From positions 6,835,501 to 6,899,500 of the forward strand of contig NC_092572.1 in NCBI RefSeq assembly GCF_037975245.1: a stretch of DNA of 64,000 nt, in the 5' to 3' direction. Shown one piece after another: positions 33,601 through 47,900 of the stretch. The DNA comes from Apostichopus japonicus. Lineage: Eukaryota > Echinodermata > Holothuroidea > Aspidochirotida > Stichopodidae. The notes beneath the pieces were generated by a model, which was not told the origin of the DNA, searched no databases, and saw only the letters and a program-made list of their open reading frames with translations. Position numbers and translations under genes: made by a program. The stretch's first letter is position 1, and each line of letters opens with the position of its first letter.

Positions 33601-36110
33601 CAATTGTGAATTGTGTACTGAACAGATTTGGAATGTTCACTTTCAAGATACGAGGTAACAAGTAAACTTAAAACTTGGAAAATTGTGGAATATTATTTGT
33701 CGGTTCTTGACAGTACAGTACAATAACATTCTATGCGAGTGCACAGATGATATAGTCTAGCAGCTTCGTACCATCTAATATTTTCTAGACAAAATTTAGA
33801 GACTTCAAAACTGATTCACAATAAATCAACACTAAATTATTCCCTTCATTCTAGTTTTATTGGAAATTTTCAAATTCCAGAATTGCTAACATTTTGAACA
33901 ATTACAGCAAACTTTTTAAATTGAGTATAAATTACCGTAAAAAACTATGAATTATCATTAAGTTCTGTACAGCTAGTATGTTACAGTGAATAGTCACCCA
34001 AGTATACTGTTACTAGGGTTGCACCGGATATCTGGTCAGGCAGGATAATTAATTTTATCCAGTTACGAGCCCAGCCTGATTAACAAAAAATCCTTTCGGA
34101 TCTTTTAGTGATATCTACCCAGAATTATATTGTAAGAAGTATATAACTTAAATTTGAGGTAGTTGACTAACTGGTATCTTTTTCCATCAAGTATTCAACT
34201 TATTACGAAGGAATGGAAACGATGACTGTAAATCTAAATATTTTTCTTGTTTTACATGCTGAGCATAATTTTAAAAGTTGGGCTTAAAGAAAGAGAAGTT
34301 TTCTACAGTTTTATTGTTTTTCTGAGTTTCATTTCCTCTTGGAATAATCCAGTCCAGACTGGTTTTATAAGGCCGAACCAAAATCTGGTTCCGGCCGGAT
34401 CCAAATTGTTGTATCCCTACATACAATATCTTTATTTTGTTTGGTACTGTAGTACTTTATACATCAGTTTATTACAGAAATACATACTACTATTCTTATA
34501 TTGAAAACTACATCACTTTGTCTGTCTGTTATAAATTATGAGTCCATACTTTGGATGTTAAGAGAGAGAAAGATCTAGCATTTTCAGTGAACCTTAACAT
34601 TCAAGGTGTGTAGGAAGTTGGGGGAAAAATCCTTTTATTTCATTAACACATGATTTTAGTGATTTCAATTATCAAATTAATCAGACAACTATATAAACCA
34701 GGAAAAATACTGCAACTGTAGGAAAGAAATATTTACATTTATGATATTAACATTAAATTGCATAGAGTCTAATCAAAATATGCATCCGGTACTTTCTTCC
34801 AGCCTGTTATCATATTAATCTTTTCAAAAAGCTGTGATTCTGTTTTACCGTAGCTTGTGCACTGAACTTTGAGCTTTTGAGAGTAAACAGTACTGTATAT
34901 GAACACAACATCAACATAAGTGTCTCAGATATCATAATTAAATTTCAGTTTACTGGTGCATGGTAAAATAATCACAGGTTTAACGTTAAGGGCAAATTAC
35001 AACTAGATTTGAAGGAAACTGCACATATCCATGAACATAAGAACAAATTTACTTTGGATGTCAAAAACAAGCATATTTAATATGTGGATATTAGCAAGCT
35101 TAGTTGTGGATTACTGTAAGTGTTTCACATTAATTTAATGAATATTCATGAGTAATCTGTTATTTAAATTCACACATTTATGTTAGCCTGTCTCCATCAT
35201 GTACACTCCAATCTACTGTATATCTATTTCAGTCATAAAAGTGGACTGCTAAAAAAATCTGGATGCTGAAAATTTCATGCACTACTGTAGTACAGTACTA
35301 GGAGTAAATATCACAACCTGACAGTTTGTAGGTTTGGAAGTTTTGGAAAGATAATAAGTGAATTTCTAAATATTTAAATTAATGCATAGCAACAGCGGGG
35401 CGAGTGACATTGTCAATGGCAAATGTGATGGAAATTTTTTCTTATCTTCAAAATTTGCATCCACATTTCGAATTTCAGAATTGTATGAATCTTGATTTAA
35501 CATTATTTCTTACAGAATTAATCACATTCATTGGTATAAAATGTGTTCATACCCACAACCCTTTCAAGTAACACTTGGTGCCCATTCCGACCCAAACTTT
35601 AACTTTATGTGATTACTGCTCTACAAATGATTAACAGATACTGTATAAGGTACAGTAGCACCTGTTTGTTTCAAGTTCATTTTAGGTTTTGAAAAACACT
35701 GATGGCTTCCCCTTATCAATATCTCAAAATGCAACGTTCATCTACGAATTAAATGCACATTTTGGAATTTTTATGATGAAAGGTTACTAGGTACCTCTAT
35801 CATTGTCATTACAAATAAAACAATTAAAGATTAAAGGGAAAGAAGAGAAAAGGAGAGACGTTATGCCGTTGAGTATCTTGAAGAAACAATGAAATATTAA
35901 TGAGCTTACTGTGCAATTGAAATTCAAACGTCCATATTGTATTCATCGTGGCACTTACTGCCTCTGTTTCATGTGCATATATATACTGTAGAATTTATAT
36001 GCAATTGGTCATCAACTAATTTGAGCCAAAGAAAATATGGAACGGAACAACGCTACTGTAGTACCAAATTTGAAGGCTCTGAAGTCCTTCGATACAGTAC
36101 TTGTAGTACA
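30651..36110. other. Long region with no gene seen
   Basis: No exon could be supported on either strand. It includes a fragment of the ATGCC repeat family at about 31100-31220 and many TACTGTA/TACAGTA words. Small open frames (for example 31364-31597, 33266-33550) look like chance. Confidence 0.45.
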
Positions 36111-36124
36111 AGTGTGTACAGAAA

Positions 36125-36310
36125 AATGGATAGAACGTACTGTACTGAACTGTACATACTGTTCTGTACTGTGCTGCACTATACTGTACTGTATATGTAC
36201 TGTACTGTATATACTGTACTGTATATACTGTTCTGTACTGTGCTATACTGTACTGTTTATACTGTTCTGTACATTAGACACTGTACATTACACGTTGTAC
36301 ACAGTAGACT
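36125..36310. repeat. TACTGTA-rich low-complexity tract
   Basis: Dense, irregular repetition of CTGTACTGTA and TATACTGT words. Overlapping Tyr/Cys/Leu-rich frames are artefacts of the repeat. Confidence 0.85.
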
Positions 36311-36615
36311 CACTTAAGTGCATTCATACAGTCCTATATCAACAGTAAAAAGCAGATCTCTCCATTAATTGTCAGTTCATCTTCCGCACTCGCTCGCCCT
36401 TTTACCCTTTCGAAAACGTAAATCAGAGACGAGCCGATTAAGATATGTGATGGAATAGAAAATGTCAGGTCCTCTATCAAGATGCATTGAAGCCGGGGCA
36501 AATGTAAGCATTTTTTGATTGAGTGTGACAAACACAGTGCTACCCTCGTATGTACAGCATCTTAAAGTGGTGCCTTTTTTAATACCAAACACTAAACTAC
36601 ACTCATCATTTGCCT

Positions 36616-36623
36616 TGACGTCA
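36616..36623. promoter_or_regulatory. Perfect CRE (TGACGTCA)
   Basis: Full palindromic cAMP-response/ATF element in CTTGACGTCACGG, inside a CG-richer island (about 36360-37260) that stands out from the AT-rich surroundings. Promoter or enhancer use is inferred. Confidence 0.5.
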
Positions 36624-36628
36624 CGGCT

Positions 36629-36665
36629 CTCGATTTGAAGATGCCTTAAAACATCTCAAATCGAG
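36629..36665. repeat. Short hairpin next to the CRE
   Basis: CTCGATTTGAAGATG (36629-36643) and CATCTCAAATCGAG (36652-36665) are inverted partners apart from one bulged A, around CCTTAAAA. It is too short for a normal microRNA precursor. Confidence 0.75.
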
Positions 36666-37018
36666 GAATCTGGCAGTCCAGGTAGTGCGTCTCATGAATG
36701 CATTTCCCTCCTCGTTCCGTGATCAGGAAAATTTCCTCCGGTATACATAAAATGAGGCCTCTTCAAAGGTTTTAAACGTCGATCGTCATCCTCCTCTTTG
36801 CAACGGCAGTCTTCTGCTCGCCAGAAAATTTGCAACACTCGAGTCGGAGCCAAGGAAGGAGAGTAACCTCTGGGCAGAGTTTGCTAGGTGCGACGACGTT
36901 AGTCGGTTTGCAGCTCTTATTAAATTTCACACCTTTTTCTTTCTTTTGCCCCTTTTGCTCTTCATCTCCTTTTCCTCAATAAGATGTATTTCCTCCTCCT
37001 TCTGATCTCTCTGGTTAG

Positions 37019-37159
37019 AATTCATGTTTACATCCCTTCGATTTATGTTTGATTGTGCGTCGAAGTAGCACAAATAGTTCCAAGGCAGACGCCAACGTGG
37101 AGAAGAAAAATGTCACCACGAAGAGCGACTTGGGGATTCAGCGTTTTGAGAAAATGGGG
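37019..37159 (+). other. Candidate exon, gene unknown
   Basis: A pyrimidine-rich tract ends CTGGTTAG at 37018. From 37019 a frame of 47 codons stays open to a GTAATG donor at 37160, exactly in phase. The peptide includes SSKADANVEKKNVTTKSDLG and ends QRFEKMG, a charged composition more protein-like than the Tyr/Cys/Leu-rich chance frames around it. I do not recognise the protein. It could equally be a 5' UTR exon or chance. An in-frame stop lies just before it at 37016. Confidence 0.3.
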
Positions 37160-37259
37160 GTAATGATTATGAATAAGGTCATGGGTGCTTTTTGCTACAC
37201 TGTAAATGGCCTAAGTTGGCTGCTGTCCTCGAAATGATAGCATCGCGTCTGCGAAAAAG

Positions 37260-37718
37260 GATTCCAAATCAATTAATATGGTGAATCTTTCTCCGTACAT
37301 CGCGTCCCATTCCTGGTGGAAGTGATAGCATCTGGTGCAAAAAGAGAAAAGGAAAAAAAGAGTACAATTAAAATTCAGATCGATTGCAATGTAAGATCCT
37401 TACTGTACTGCAGTAATTTGTGTTTGGTTGTTTGACCCGTCAACTTGGCACAAACAAATTTATGATCAATTGCTTGGAAGACTTGCGGGCGTCACAGCCA
37501 TCTTACTTGGTATGTTGATTAAATTTTCATCGTACAATCAATCTCGGCAATTGATGGGTGGATTTCATGTCCACTGGCTACTGGATATAATGTGACATTG
37601 TGCAGTAATGTCAATTGATAAACTGTCCTGGCTAATGTTATAGAGACAGACCAAGAATGGACACAAGGTCTGGGGGTCAACAATATTTTACCCAATATTT
37701 ATATTTTGTATTGAATTT
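37260..37718. other. No gene seen
   Basis: Unassigned sequence between the candidate exon and the 49-bp array. Confidence 0.4.
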
Positions 37719-38336
37719 AGTACATGTCATATATTAAACTACAGTACTATAAAATACAGTTTGTATGGAATTTAGTACATCATATAACTACAGTACTACA
37801 AAATACAGTTTGTATGGAATTTAGTACATCATATAACTACAGTACTACAAAATACAGTTTGTATGAAATTTAGTACATCATATAACTACAGTACTACAAA
37901 ATACAGTTTGTATGGAATTTAGTACATCATATAACTACAGTACTACAAAATACAGTTTGTATGGAATTTAGTACATCATATAACTACAGTACTACAAAAT
38001 ACAGTTTGTATGGAATTAAGTACATCATATAACTACAGTACTACAAAATACATTTTGTATGGAATTTAGTACATCATATAACTACAGTACTACAAAATAC
38101 AGTTTGTATGGAATTTAGTACATCATATAACTACAGTACTACAAAATACAGTTTGTATGGAATTTACTACATCATATAACTACAGTACTACAAAATACAG
38201 TTTGTATGGAATTTAGTACATCATATAACTACAGTACTACAAAATACAGTTTGTATGGAATTTACTACATCATATAACTACAGTACTACAAAATACAGTT
38301 TGTATGGAATTTAGTACATCATATAAATACAGTACT
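37719..38336. repeat. 49-bp tandem repeat, about 12 copies
   Basis: The unit begins TTTAGTACATCATATAACTA and continues with CAGTACTACAAAATACAG and TTTGTATGGAA. The spacing is exactly 49 bp (for example 37771, 37820 and 38310). Internal copies differ by only one or two bases; the first and last are more diverged. Confidence 0.97.
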
Positions 38337-41300
38337 GGTAACCATGTTGACAAATATATTGCAGTTTCTTACTCTCTTTGATTGTTTTATAAATCTTTAT
38401 ATCTCTTTGATAAAAAATTTTTTGTCACCAACAAAGTACAAACCCTTCATGTCTTTGATTTCAAAGTGCTGTAGTATAAAGTTTTTACTTTAATAAAATA
38501 TTCCTATTTTGCTCTCCAAATTTTATTTGAAATGTGTTTGACACAGGAGGCCCTACAGTAGTGCCCAAAGGTGTGAGGGAGCGACTGAGGGAAGACCTTG
38601 GTCAGTACTAGTATATACTTGTAGTACTACTACACTATAGGTATGCAAATTTAGATTAGATGCCAATGGCTATATTGATTAATATGCACACAGTTCAACT
38701 AAGGAAGGAAATCAGAGGTTACTTGTAGGTTTCATGAAAGGACAAAATATGGTCATAGAGAGGGTAAACAAGTCAAATCAATGAAGGACTTGGATTTTGA
38801 GAAGAAGTGGTGGAGATGGTCTAAACCCAATAAATGTAATTTAAGTAAAATGAAATTGTACTGGATATTGCAGTGATAATGTCTGAACTGTACGTCATTC
38901 ATTTTGAATCGCAATATCTCCTATTCATTAGTGTTGGCATATCCTGTACAGTAGAGAGAGGAAACTAACACCCAAAAAATAAAGCAAATAAACACACTTA
39001 AAGCAGCATTTTGCGTCCTTTTGTATGATTTTTCTCAACCTCACTGACTCCACTATGCCATAACGACATACATAACTACTGTAGCTTATCTATTTACATC
39101 TTACTTCAATGGTGGCATAACATTCGAAAAATTTGCAACTTTCAACTTTGTTTTTCTCCAAGATATTTTCCTTTGTGATCCCAATAAACCTCACCCATAA
39201 TATGAATATTTAAACACTACGAACGTCATTGACCAATACGTAATACAACACCATGCTTGATTTGTGTACAGTCTATATGGCAGTTGTACCAGGTAGTTCC
39301 ATAACAACTCCCTGGTTGTACCAACACAAAGTCTTGAATCTATTTTTAGCAACGGCTCATAACTAAACCTGCATCTCTGATTGGTTGAATTCAAACTACT
39401 GCGTTTGGGGGAACTGTATGCGATTAATTTTAAATGTGGAATTTGTCGTGGACACTTTTCTCATTATCTGCAAATATCCTTAATTACTCGCCAATTAATG
39501 TTGTTGGCAGGGAAAAACTTGGCTAATATCTTAGTTTGCTGTTTTGTGATTGATATGTAAAAAACTCGATGGACATGTCAAAAAAGTAGAAAACGGCGAC
39601 CAAACGCAAAATGCTGCTTTAAATGGATTTCAAGCTGCCTGTTTGGTTAGATTTGTGATAATCTTGTGTTACTTGACTGGAAGTCTCGATGGTTTCAGGG
39701 GGACACAAACAACCCAACCATCATCTTTAAGAATATAAATATGACAGAGGTTTATCTTTGTGAAGAACAACCACCTCAAACAGCTCAAAAATACCTATTA
39801 CCAAACAGCTCAGAAATATCTAGCTCCCTTTGGGGAGATATATCTAGCTTTAAAGTCATTTTGTAAATCTGTTTATTGTCAAAGTGCCACTGCATCTTGG
39901 TTCTGACACCTATTAATACTTTCTCTTTGTTTTCCTTGTTTCATATTTTCCAGATAGAATGTTAACAATGTTGACACTGAAACCAATGCCCCTCATAAAA
40001 TCTGAATGTAATAAAACAGCTTCCATGTTTTACAATAAACATTCGCAAAAGCTATCTCCATTGTTACAGTTCTGAAAGGTTGTAATAAATACATAAAAAA
40101 AATTAAACTTAAGCACTTGTATGTGGCTAGGTATATTTTATATAGGGCTTGGAAAGAAGTACCAATTAAAATCAGCTAGTAGTTATTTTACACACAACAA
40201 AGACCTTAATTATCTTTACATTTATTATATATATTTCAAGATTTTTCAAATCGCACAAATGCTACAATATTTAATTTCTACACTAAACTATTCTCTAAAA
40301 GAATACTTCTTCTGACAGAAAAAGAATTGTTGAGATGCAACAATGGTTGATGCTACAAAACATGGAAAGTGTGTTGATTTCAGAAAGAAAGTTTCAAGTG
40401 AAATTTTATGTTCGAGGCCCCATTCTTCACTGAAAAGTGTTTAAATTTTTTTACCTGGATGGAGGTCAAATTTCAAATTGGTCAGCAACATTGGAAACCT
40501 GCAATCCTTGTAAATTATGCAGTGTGAGATACAAAAGATGAATGAAATAAGTTCTGCTAAACTGTACTTTTGGTGTAGGTCAAAGGTCATTTGAGGTCAA
40601 CAAAGATCAATAGCTTCAAATTCCTTCAAAAGCAATGCTGACTTTGAATTAACTTCAAGGAGTTCTCTGTTGTGGGGGGGGGGGGTGGTCAAAGGTCATC
40701 ATATGTCAAGAAAATGAAAACACAGTAAACCAGAGTAGGCACTGTACTTAACAGTACTACACAACTAAACCGATGGATTCAGTGTGAGCTACCTACTGCA
40801 ACATTGCTGCATTAATCCTTTATGCTGTCAGCTACTTGCAGTGACTTTTCTTTAGCAAAATAACAGTTTGTTAAACATCTTTCTGCTAAAAGGGCTGCTG
40901 TTCAAGAAGCATTCTGTAATTACATTGTCTTTACGATCTGTTCCGGCAGTTTGAACTTGCTCATCCATCCATTTCCCCGTTCATCAGATCATACAGAAAT
41001 GTAAAACAAAATACCTTTCGGCTCTGCACGCACTACAAAAGGGAGGCTTTTCACCAAATCACACACTTGATTGGATTATTGATTTTGCCCCCTATGTGGC
41101 TTTTCAACAAGGTGATGTTTTCGATGCCTGACCGCGAAGTAAAGATTAATCAACCGATGAGTGTATCTTTTCATCCATTGTTAACTGCACGGGATATACT
41201 TTTTTTGGGTGATAAATTTGATAAAATCTTACAGAAATGATTTACATCTCTGCACGCAGACAGAAAGTCTGCCCGCTGTGTTTCCTTCAAGAATATACCT

Positions 41301-44300
41301 GGATGGTGTTACTGGACATACAGCACATTGAACAGCAATTTGAACAAAAGATGGGATTCTTGTCGGTTCGGAGGGTACAGTAAATTACAGTGATAAAAGT
41401 GAGACCACTGTAAGTTGAAGTACTGTACCATATATGTGTTGTGTTATTTTAAGGTGATTTAATTTACTGTACAATGACATGTTACAGACTGTACAATAAC
41501 TGTAATTATTGATGAGAGCAGTTGTTGTGTATAGGTTTCTTTACTATCACACACTTACTCACAGTAGTACCGAGGGTGAAGCAGCCAATTTGTTGTAAAT
41601 GTCAACAACAGTTTCACACAGTCTTGAGCATACTACAACAACAAAAACTTCACCTTTTCAGGATTTTCTTTTGCTAAGGAGTCAGTTTTGTGTGGATATA
41701 TTTGCATTTTATCATTTTGGTGTACACATTTGGAATTATTTAGTCAGTGTTGTGTCTCAACGACATCTCAAAAAGTGTGACGGTGTAAAAGAAGATTATA
41801 TTTTGAATGGAGGAGTGAACAAAGGACGTTACATCCTTACTGTACAGTGCTATCCCCTGCTGTGTTAGTATTGTTGCATGTGGACTATATTATTAGTGTT
41901 CATGTGGACTATATTATTACTGTACAGTGCACACTTGTGTTGGCTCAGATCTATAGCCCTGAAAAGGCCTTTTCCTACCCTACGGTATTGTACTCAGCTT
42001 ATACAGACTTCTGAGCCTGTACAATACAGGTAATTTGTTCAACATGTGGTTCCTGCTTAATGATGGATGGTGATAATCAACTACTGCAAAGGTGAATTTA
42101 TTGTTTCCAATTGGTATTATTTGTATTACTATACTTGTATTGTTTAAATAGTACATTATAAAAGAAAAAGAACAATTTAGATGACACATAAATTATGAGG
42201 AAGACACTTTGATCTTGACTAAGTAGCCCACTTTGGTAGGTTTCTCTGGTAGGGTGAGGGTGGGGATTTGGGTAGGGGGAGACAGATAATGGAATGGAAT
42301 GACAATGGAAAGGAGAGTTAATGGAATTGAGATGGGACATTTTGGAGAGGTATGATAAACTATCTCACAGTTGCCATATTTACGACCAAAGAATAAATCA
42401 ACCTGTGAGAAAGTGCTTCTAAGGGCATGGGGTAGCATTAATAATTGGCCAATTATATTTCCATCAATGTTTACAAGCAGTGCCTTAGAAGCATTTTCCT
42501 TCCCTAATCCCTACCATACCGTATGCCACTCGAGCTATAAATAAATGTCATAGGATAAAATAATTAAATAGATTTAGTATGTGAGAATTAATTGCTCTGG
42601 GGTTGGTTTTTTTTTTTTTTTTAAAGTTTTGTAATGAAATTATGTTCAACAAGAACTGTTTTCAACCTTGTTTAATCTGCCAGTGTATTATAGCAGAGCT
42701 AACTGTAGACTATACAGAGCTCAACTGTGCTTACTGTATTCTGTATAATTTGTAACTTAAGGCAGAATCAATTCATGTCACTGATTTGTACATCTATGTA
42801 TGACATGGAGCAATTATTCTTCAATTTCTACCAGATGGGAAGGAATAGTACACTTACAGCTTGGAGCTCCCAAGCAATCATTCACAAAGTTATTAAATAT
42901 TACCATTTTTGACCTTCTGGGTATATTCCCAACGGGCAATTAATTTACCGGCTTCTAGACTTCTCCGTCGTCTTCCTCTTCCTCTCGGCCTGCCTCTAAT
43001 TGTGTCATAGTCAGGATTATAACTGAAGTGATATTTAAAGAGATGATGTGACATGGCGACACACATGTATTAACAACACTGAGTCATCTTTGATAATCTG
43101 TAAGTTTAAACAACATTTAGTAATTTTTTATTCCTCCCACGATTTCCCACCACTTCCTCCCCACCCCTAAATAAGACCTTCCCACCCCTAAATGTGACTT
43201 ATCCACCCCTACATGTAACCTCCCCACCCCTTAATGTGCTAGAACATGAAATCACGGACATCCCTTTTACAACGAAACTCCCCTGCAGATATTTAGATTT
43301 TCACTATCATAATTTTTGATCTCACTGAGACATATTGTCAGTTTATCACTTTCGGTATTTGATGTCTGTCCCAAACTCCCAAATAATTTGGAGACTTCCG
43401 TAGAATCTTGAGCTACACAAGTATATACTGTACCCTTAACTTTGATTGACAAATTTCCTCAATTTCTGACCTGCCAAAAATGTGTATTTTAAAAGAAATT
43501 TAATCATTGCGCTCAAATTTAAGTTAAATGCAGAGCATTTTGTAGTAATTAATAGAAACTTGCAAGGCCTATAGGATCCTAATAACAGGTTTGAGCTTGG
43601 TGCCAGGGTAGGGGGGGAGGAGGGGATGGGGCACAGGAGTCTTCAGTGGGACCATTCTTCCGTTTCCCTTCTCCTCCAAAAGATAAATAAAATAAGTTTG
43701 CTATAAATTAAATGTCGAAAGTGCCTTATCTGACCCCAGCTTTGCACAGCTAGGCCAGCAGCTTTACAAATTTATGGCCAGGTAACTTTTCCTTTGCAAG
43801 GATAATTCTGAGCTCTCTACCGGACCCCATGCGACTCTTTTACGGAAGAGAATGTAAAGAGTAAAGACTTTAATAAAGTTTGTCTATTTTCATCGGACAT
43901 TTCATCCATCTACAAATATAGATTGCTGTATACAGTCTAGAAGATACAGACTTTGTTTACTCGACGCAACTTAAATTAGAACAAATGTATCCGCTACTCC
44001 TTTTTTTCGCACCGTGTAATTGGATCCAAACCTTGGAAACAGTCGAAGGAAGCATCTGCGTATTATCTGCTCATCTCTGCTGCATTAGTCGTCTTCAACT
44101 CCGCATGAATATTGAATTAAATCGCAGGTGTAAAACCCTAATGTTATTGGTACTTTATTAAAACTCCCATCGGAATGGCAGTGTTTGCGGGATATGAGTC
44201 ATGGAATATAAATATATGATGATGAATATGTTTGATATCATTTTCAGGAGAATACAGAAATGCTTTTAATATACAGTATATACTGTATAAAGAATCTAAA

Positions 44301-44748
44301 CTAGGTGTTTTACTGTGTGTATAGCAATCCGTGCACACATCTACTGCAGTAGTCAGTATGGGACATAAAATGTCATATTTTGAATTTCAATATTTTTCAA
44401 ATTTATTTCTTATATATGTTTGTACAAGATAAATACAATATTACATTACAGTAGGAAGGTTAACAAACACTAGAAAATCAGCGAGGCTGTTATCACAGCT
44501 AGTGACCAAGATATATTAACACAACTTACGGTAGGCTGTATAACATACAGTACGTATGACACAGCTTGTAAGACTTCTCATACGTTTTTTTAGCTGTGAC
44601 TTTCACACCTGTACAGCTCCGAACTTCTAGAGCTCTGTGAATATGTTTTTGTAATCAGAGTAGCTAGCTAGTATTCTGTGACATTCTGTCTCTGTATTTC
44701 TGTTCTGCCTTTGTATCGTGATGTTTTGTCGCAGATCACATAAACCGA
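38337..44748. other. Long region with no gene seen
   Basis: No supported exon. Minor repeats: AGGTCAAAGGTCA words at 40577-40589 and 40686-40698, a doubled CATGTGGACTATATTATTA at 41877-41928, and long G and T homopolymers. Confidence 0.45.
43158..43241. repeat. About 21-bp x 4 imperfect repeat
   Basis: Units of the type CCCACCCCTAAATGTGACTT, diverged between copies. Confidence 0.75.
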
Positions 44749-44934
44749 GTAGAATCAACCCCATGGCCTCGGGATTGGGGGACCGACTTTTACACTTTGT
44801 ATTCAAAAGTGTAGAATCAACCCCATGGCCTCGGGATTGGGGGACCGACTTTTACAATTTGTATTCAAAAGTGTAGAATCAACCCCATGGCCTCGGGATT
44901 GGGGGACCGACTTTTACACTTTGTATTCAAAAGT
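44749..44934. repeat. 62-bp tandem repeat, 3 copies
   Basis: Three almost identical units starting at 44749, 44811 and 44873, each with GTAGAATCAACCCCATGGCC and TCGGGATTGGGGGACCGAC. One base differs in the second copy. Confidence 0.97.
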
Positions 44935-47900
44935 GTTTTTCTAGTCTATTAGTATTTAATACTGTACGTGCATGTTACTGTGCCATGTAGTAGCACTGTA
45001 CATGTCAACTTAGATACATGTGTGTATTAAATGTGTAGGTAATGTACTGTAGTATGTGTCCAGCCACAATGTTTACTGTATGTAGTACAGGTTACGATAG
45101 TACACAGAGTATAAACATGCAGTCCCAATACATACAATACAGGAGTTTACAGTGTTTTATATAATAATGATAATTTAATAATAGTGTAGATTTATAAAGC
45201 ACAGCAGGAAAAGATAACTGCCCATGGTGCTTCACAAAGTGGAAATCATCAACAATGAAATACAGAACAGAAAAAATGAGTCTTCTGTAAATGATGACTA
45301 ATATTGGTGTCCATGCAGCCTGTGTTACATTCCACACAATGAACGCATGTTATCTAGGATAGATACTGTAGGCAGTGGATAATGAAGTGTTTAAAAATCT
45401 AAATTTTGGTACCTATTTTGAACTTTTATGCTGATTGTTGTTTAAGAAAACAAAAAGAAAGACAAAACCTATCCAATCTTGTCAGATCTATGATGAATTC
45501 AGAACGAATGCAGGTTAAACCAGGTCTGAGAAAATCTACTAGGTAACAGATAGTTCTAATGAATACATTAAAACTGCATGGTTTAATGTTGAGCTTTAAT
45601 ATGTACTGTAACTGTGTTTATAGTCTGAGATATGACTTGAGATGACAAGTGGTTTGGTGAGAGCCTACAGTAAGAGGATCAAAGCTTGTTTATCCTTTGA
45701 AGTTTTGCGCCACAGGTTTTATGACAGATTTAACTGAATTATGTACCTGTAGAGTATGTTACATGGGTGATTGAATATATTGTATGGATGTCAAACTTGG
45801 GATACTGTACTGTACTGTATCTCCATCGTCCCATGATTTACACTCCACGGTATGCCAGTTTCAGTTACATTACTGTACATTACAAAGCATTAGTGTGTTA
45901 TTTAGTAACATAGCAATTGATGCAAAATGGAAGTCTGATCAATTTATCTAGATCTATTTAAGACTTTGACAATGAAACAGTTTATTCTCAGCATTAATAT
46001 ACTCAACAAAATCACATATACATATGAAAGTAAACAATAAGTCATGTGAACAAAAATGTTTAACTTTAACTTTAATTACATATCAAATTTGTGCATGGAA
46101 ATGGAGAAAACAGAAGTATGATACATTACATTACATGCAAACTCCAATCTTCTACTGTACTGTTCAGTAGCTTTTAAATTACAATTGATTATCCTTAAGT
46201 CGACAATTTGTCAAACTAACCACGAAAAGAATGAAAAAAGTCTGGTTAATTGGAAATGTACCGACCAGCCCAAATTTACCCCCAAGTAAAGGTATATATG
46301 TAAATATACTGTACTGCAGTTTGCATTAGTATATTTAATGCATCCTTGAAAGAAAATACTCTTTGTTTTATACCCACGTTAAATCTACGATACAAAGTCC
46401 TCAATTCTGCATAAATTAACCGTAAATTTTACTTGTAAATGGATGGAGTTGTCACTCCACTTCTGGAGAGTGCTTCTATGCGGAGGAGCAAACACACCTA
46501 AAACATTAGCCTGTGCTTGACTCTGTAAGTTTGGTGGCCGGTCGTAAAGTAGTAGGTTGACCTACAGTTATTCCATCAGTACTACCATACTAGCTCTGCA
46601 AGCGTTTGTCACAGCGGATATCTTGTGTGTGTTTGGCTATAAATAATTTAAGACCATTCTGGCAGGCAGTTTTTAAGGGATTTGCTAGATAGATGATTGG
46701 TTCGAATTTCAGTCCGAACGTGTTCAGGCGAGCCTCCTTGGCAAGCTTTAAAGTGTCTCAGGGAGAAACAAGATTCTTACCTAGAAGGTGTAGCATATCA
46801 TTTGCATTTAGCTTCAGCACGAAGAAACGAAAGATTGTACCGTCACCTGTTGGGAAGTATTTATTGAACCATCAAGGGTCTATGGCAACAAGCTCTGGCG
46901 GAATGGAGCAGAACGTCCAAACGTATCGATGTCTCTTTTCATTTTAGGTTTACAGGGATTGGAAAACTTAGTTGTTGTTTTTTTGTCAGTCTGTAGTCAG
47001 TGGAAACTGAGAGCAGTTGCCACAGCGAACTGTTGTGCTCCAATTAATGTAAGCCTTTCAAAGATAGATAAACGGGTATAATCATGTAAGCCTTCAACAA
47101 TAGATATTATTATTATAATTATAAATTCTGTTGAACAGTTAAAATTGCAAAACATTACATTTTTGGTCATGACCATGATAAGGTTTTGTTGAACTAAGGA
47201 GATGGTGATTTGCATCGTCTACATACGGGACGTAAGTTTGGTAGTCATGGTAATTAAATCTGCATTTCTACAGAATGGGATAAACACTGCACAATACTGT
47301 ATATGCTCGTATTAATATGCGTTTATATTAATATTTATACACGGATATATTATGCGGTGTTTGTCCCACATGGCTTGCCATAATCCTCTATCCCCTGAGC
47401 ACATTGTATGATATGAGCCTTGAGGCCTTCTTGTGGCTGAAAATCTTTTAATGGTTTGTTGTTAATAATTTACACATGATGTACACTAAGCAGCATGTAC
47501 TTACACAGTATATGGTTGTTCTGAATGTTGTGATATGTACAGTACTACCGTACCTACATAGATGTTGTATTACCCTCAACCAGGCCTAACCAGTTTAATA
47601 AGAATTATGCCCTAGGCTAAACTATTTTAATATACCACACATTAACAGTATGCACTGTAGACTATATAATACTGTCCTCAGCTGACCTGAAGTGAGAGTT
47701 CCCCCAAGGGAATCTAGAAATGTTTTACACCCCACTGAGCTGAACAGATGGCCTTCATGCCTGTTTAAACTGATATATCCACACAGGAATTACATTGGGA
47801 GTAGAAAATCACCAGGGGGCATCAATGCTACAGGCTATAATAGGCTGCAGCAGTTGGTTTTCATGTACACACATGTATTAAAGTAATTTGTCATAAATAT

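Noticed and set aside
36629-36665. microRNA hairpin
   Set aside because: The stem is only about 14 bp, too short for a normal precursor.
46693-46947. 84-codon frame rich in Ser, Arg and Phe
   Set aside because: It begins with ATG but has no homology I can recognise and no supporting signals.
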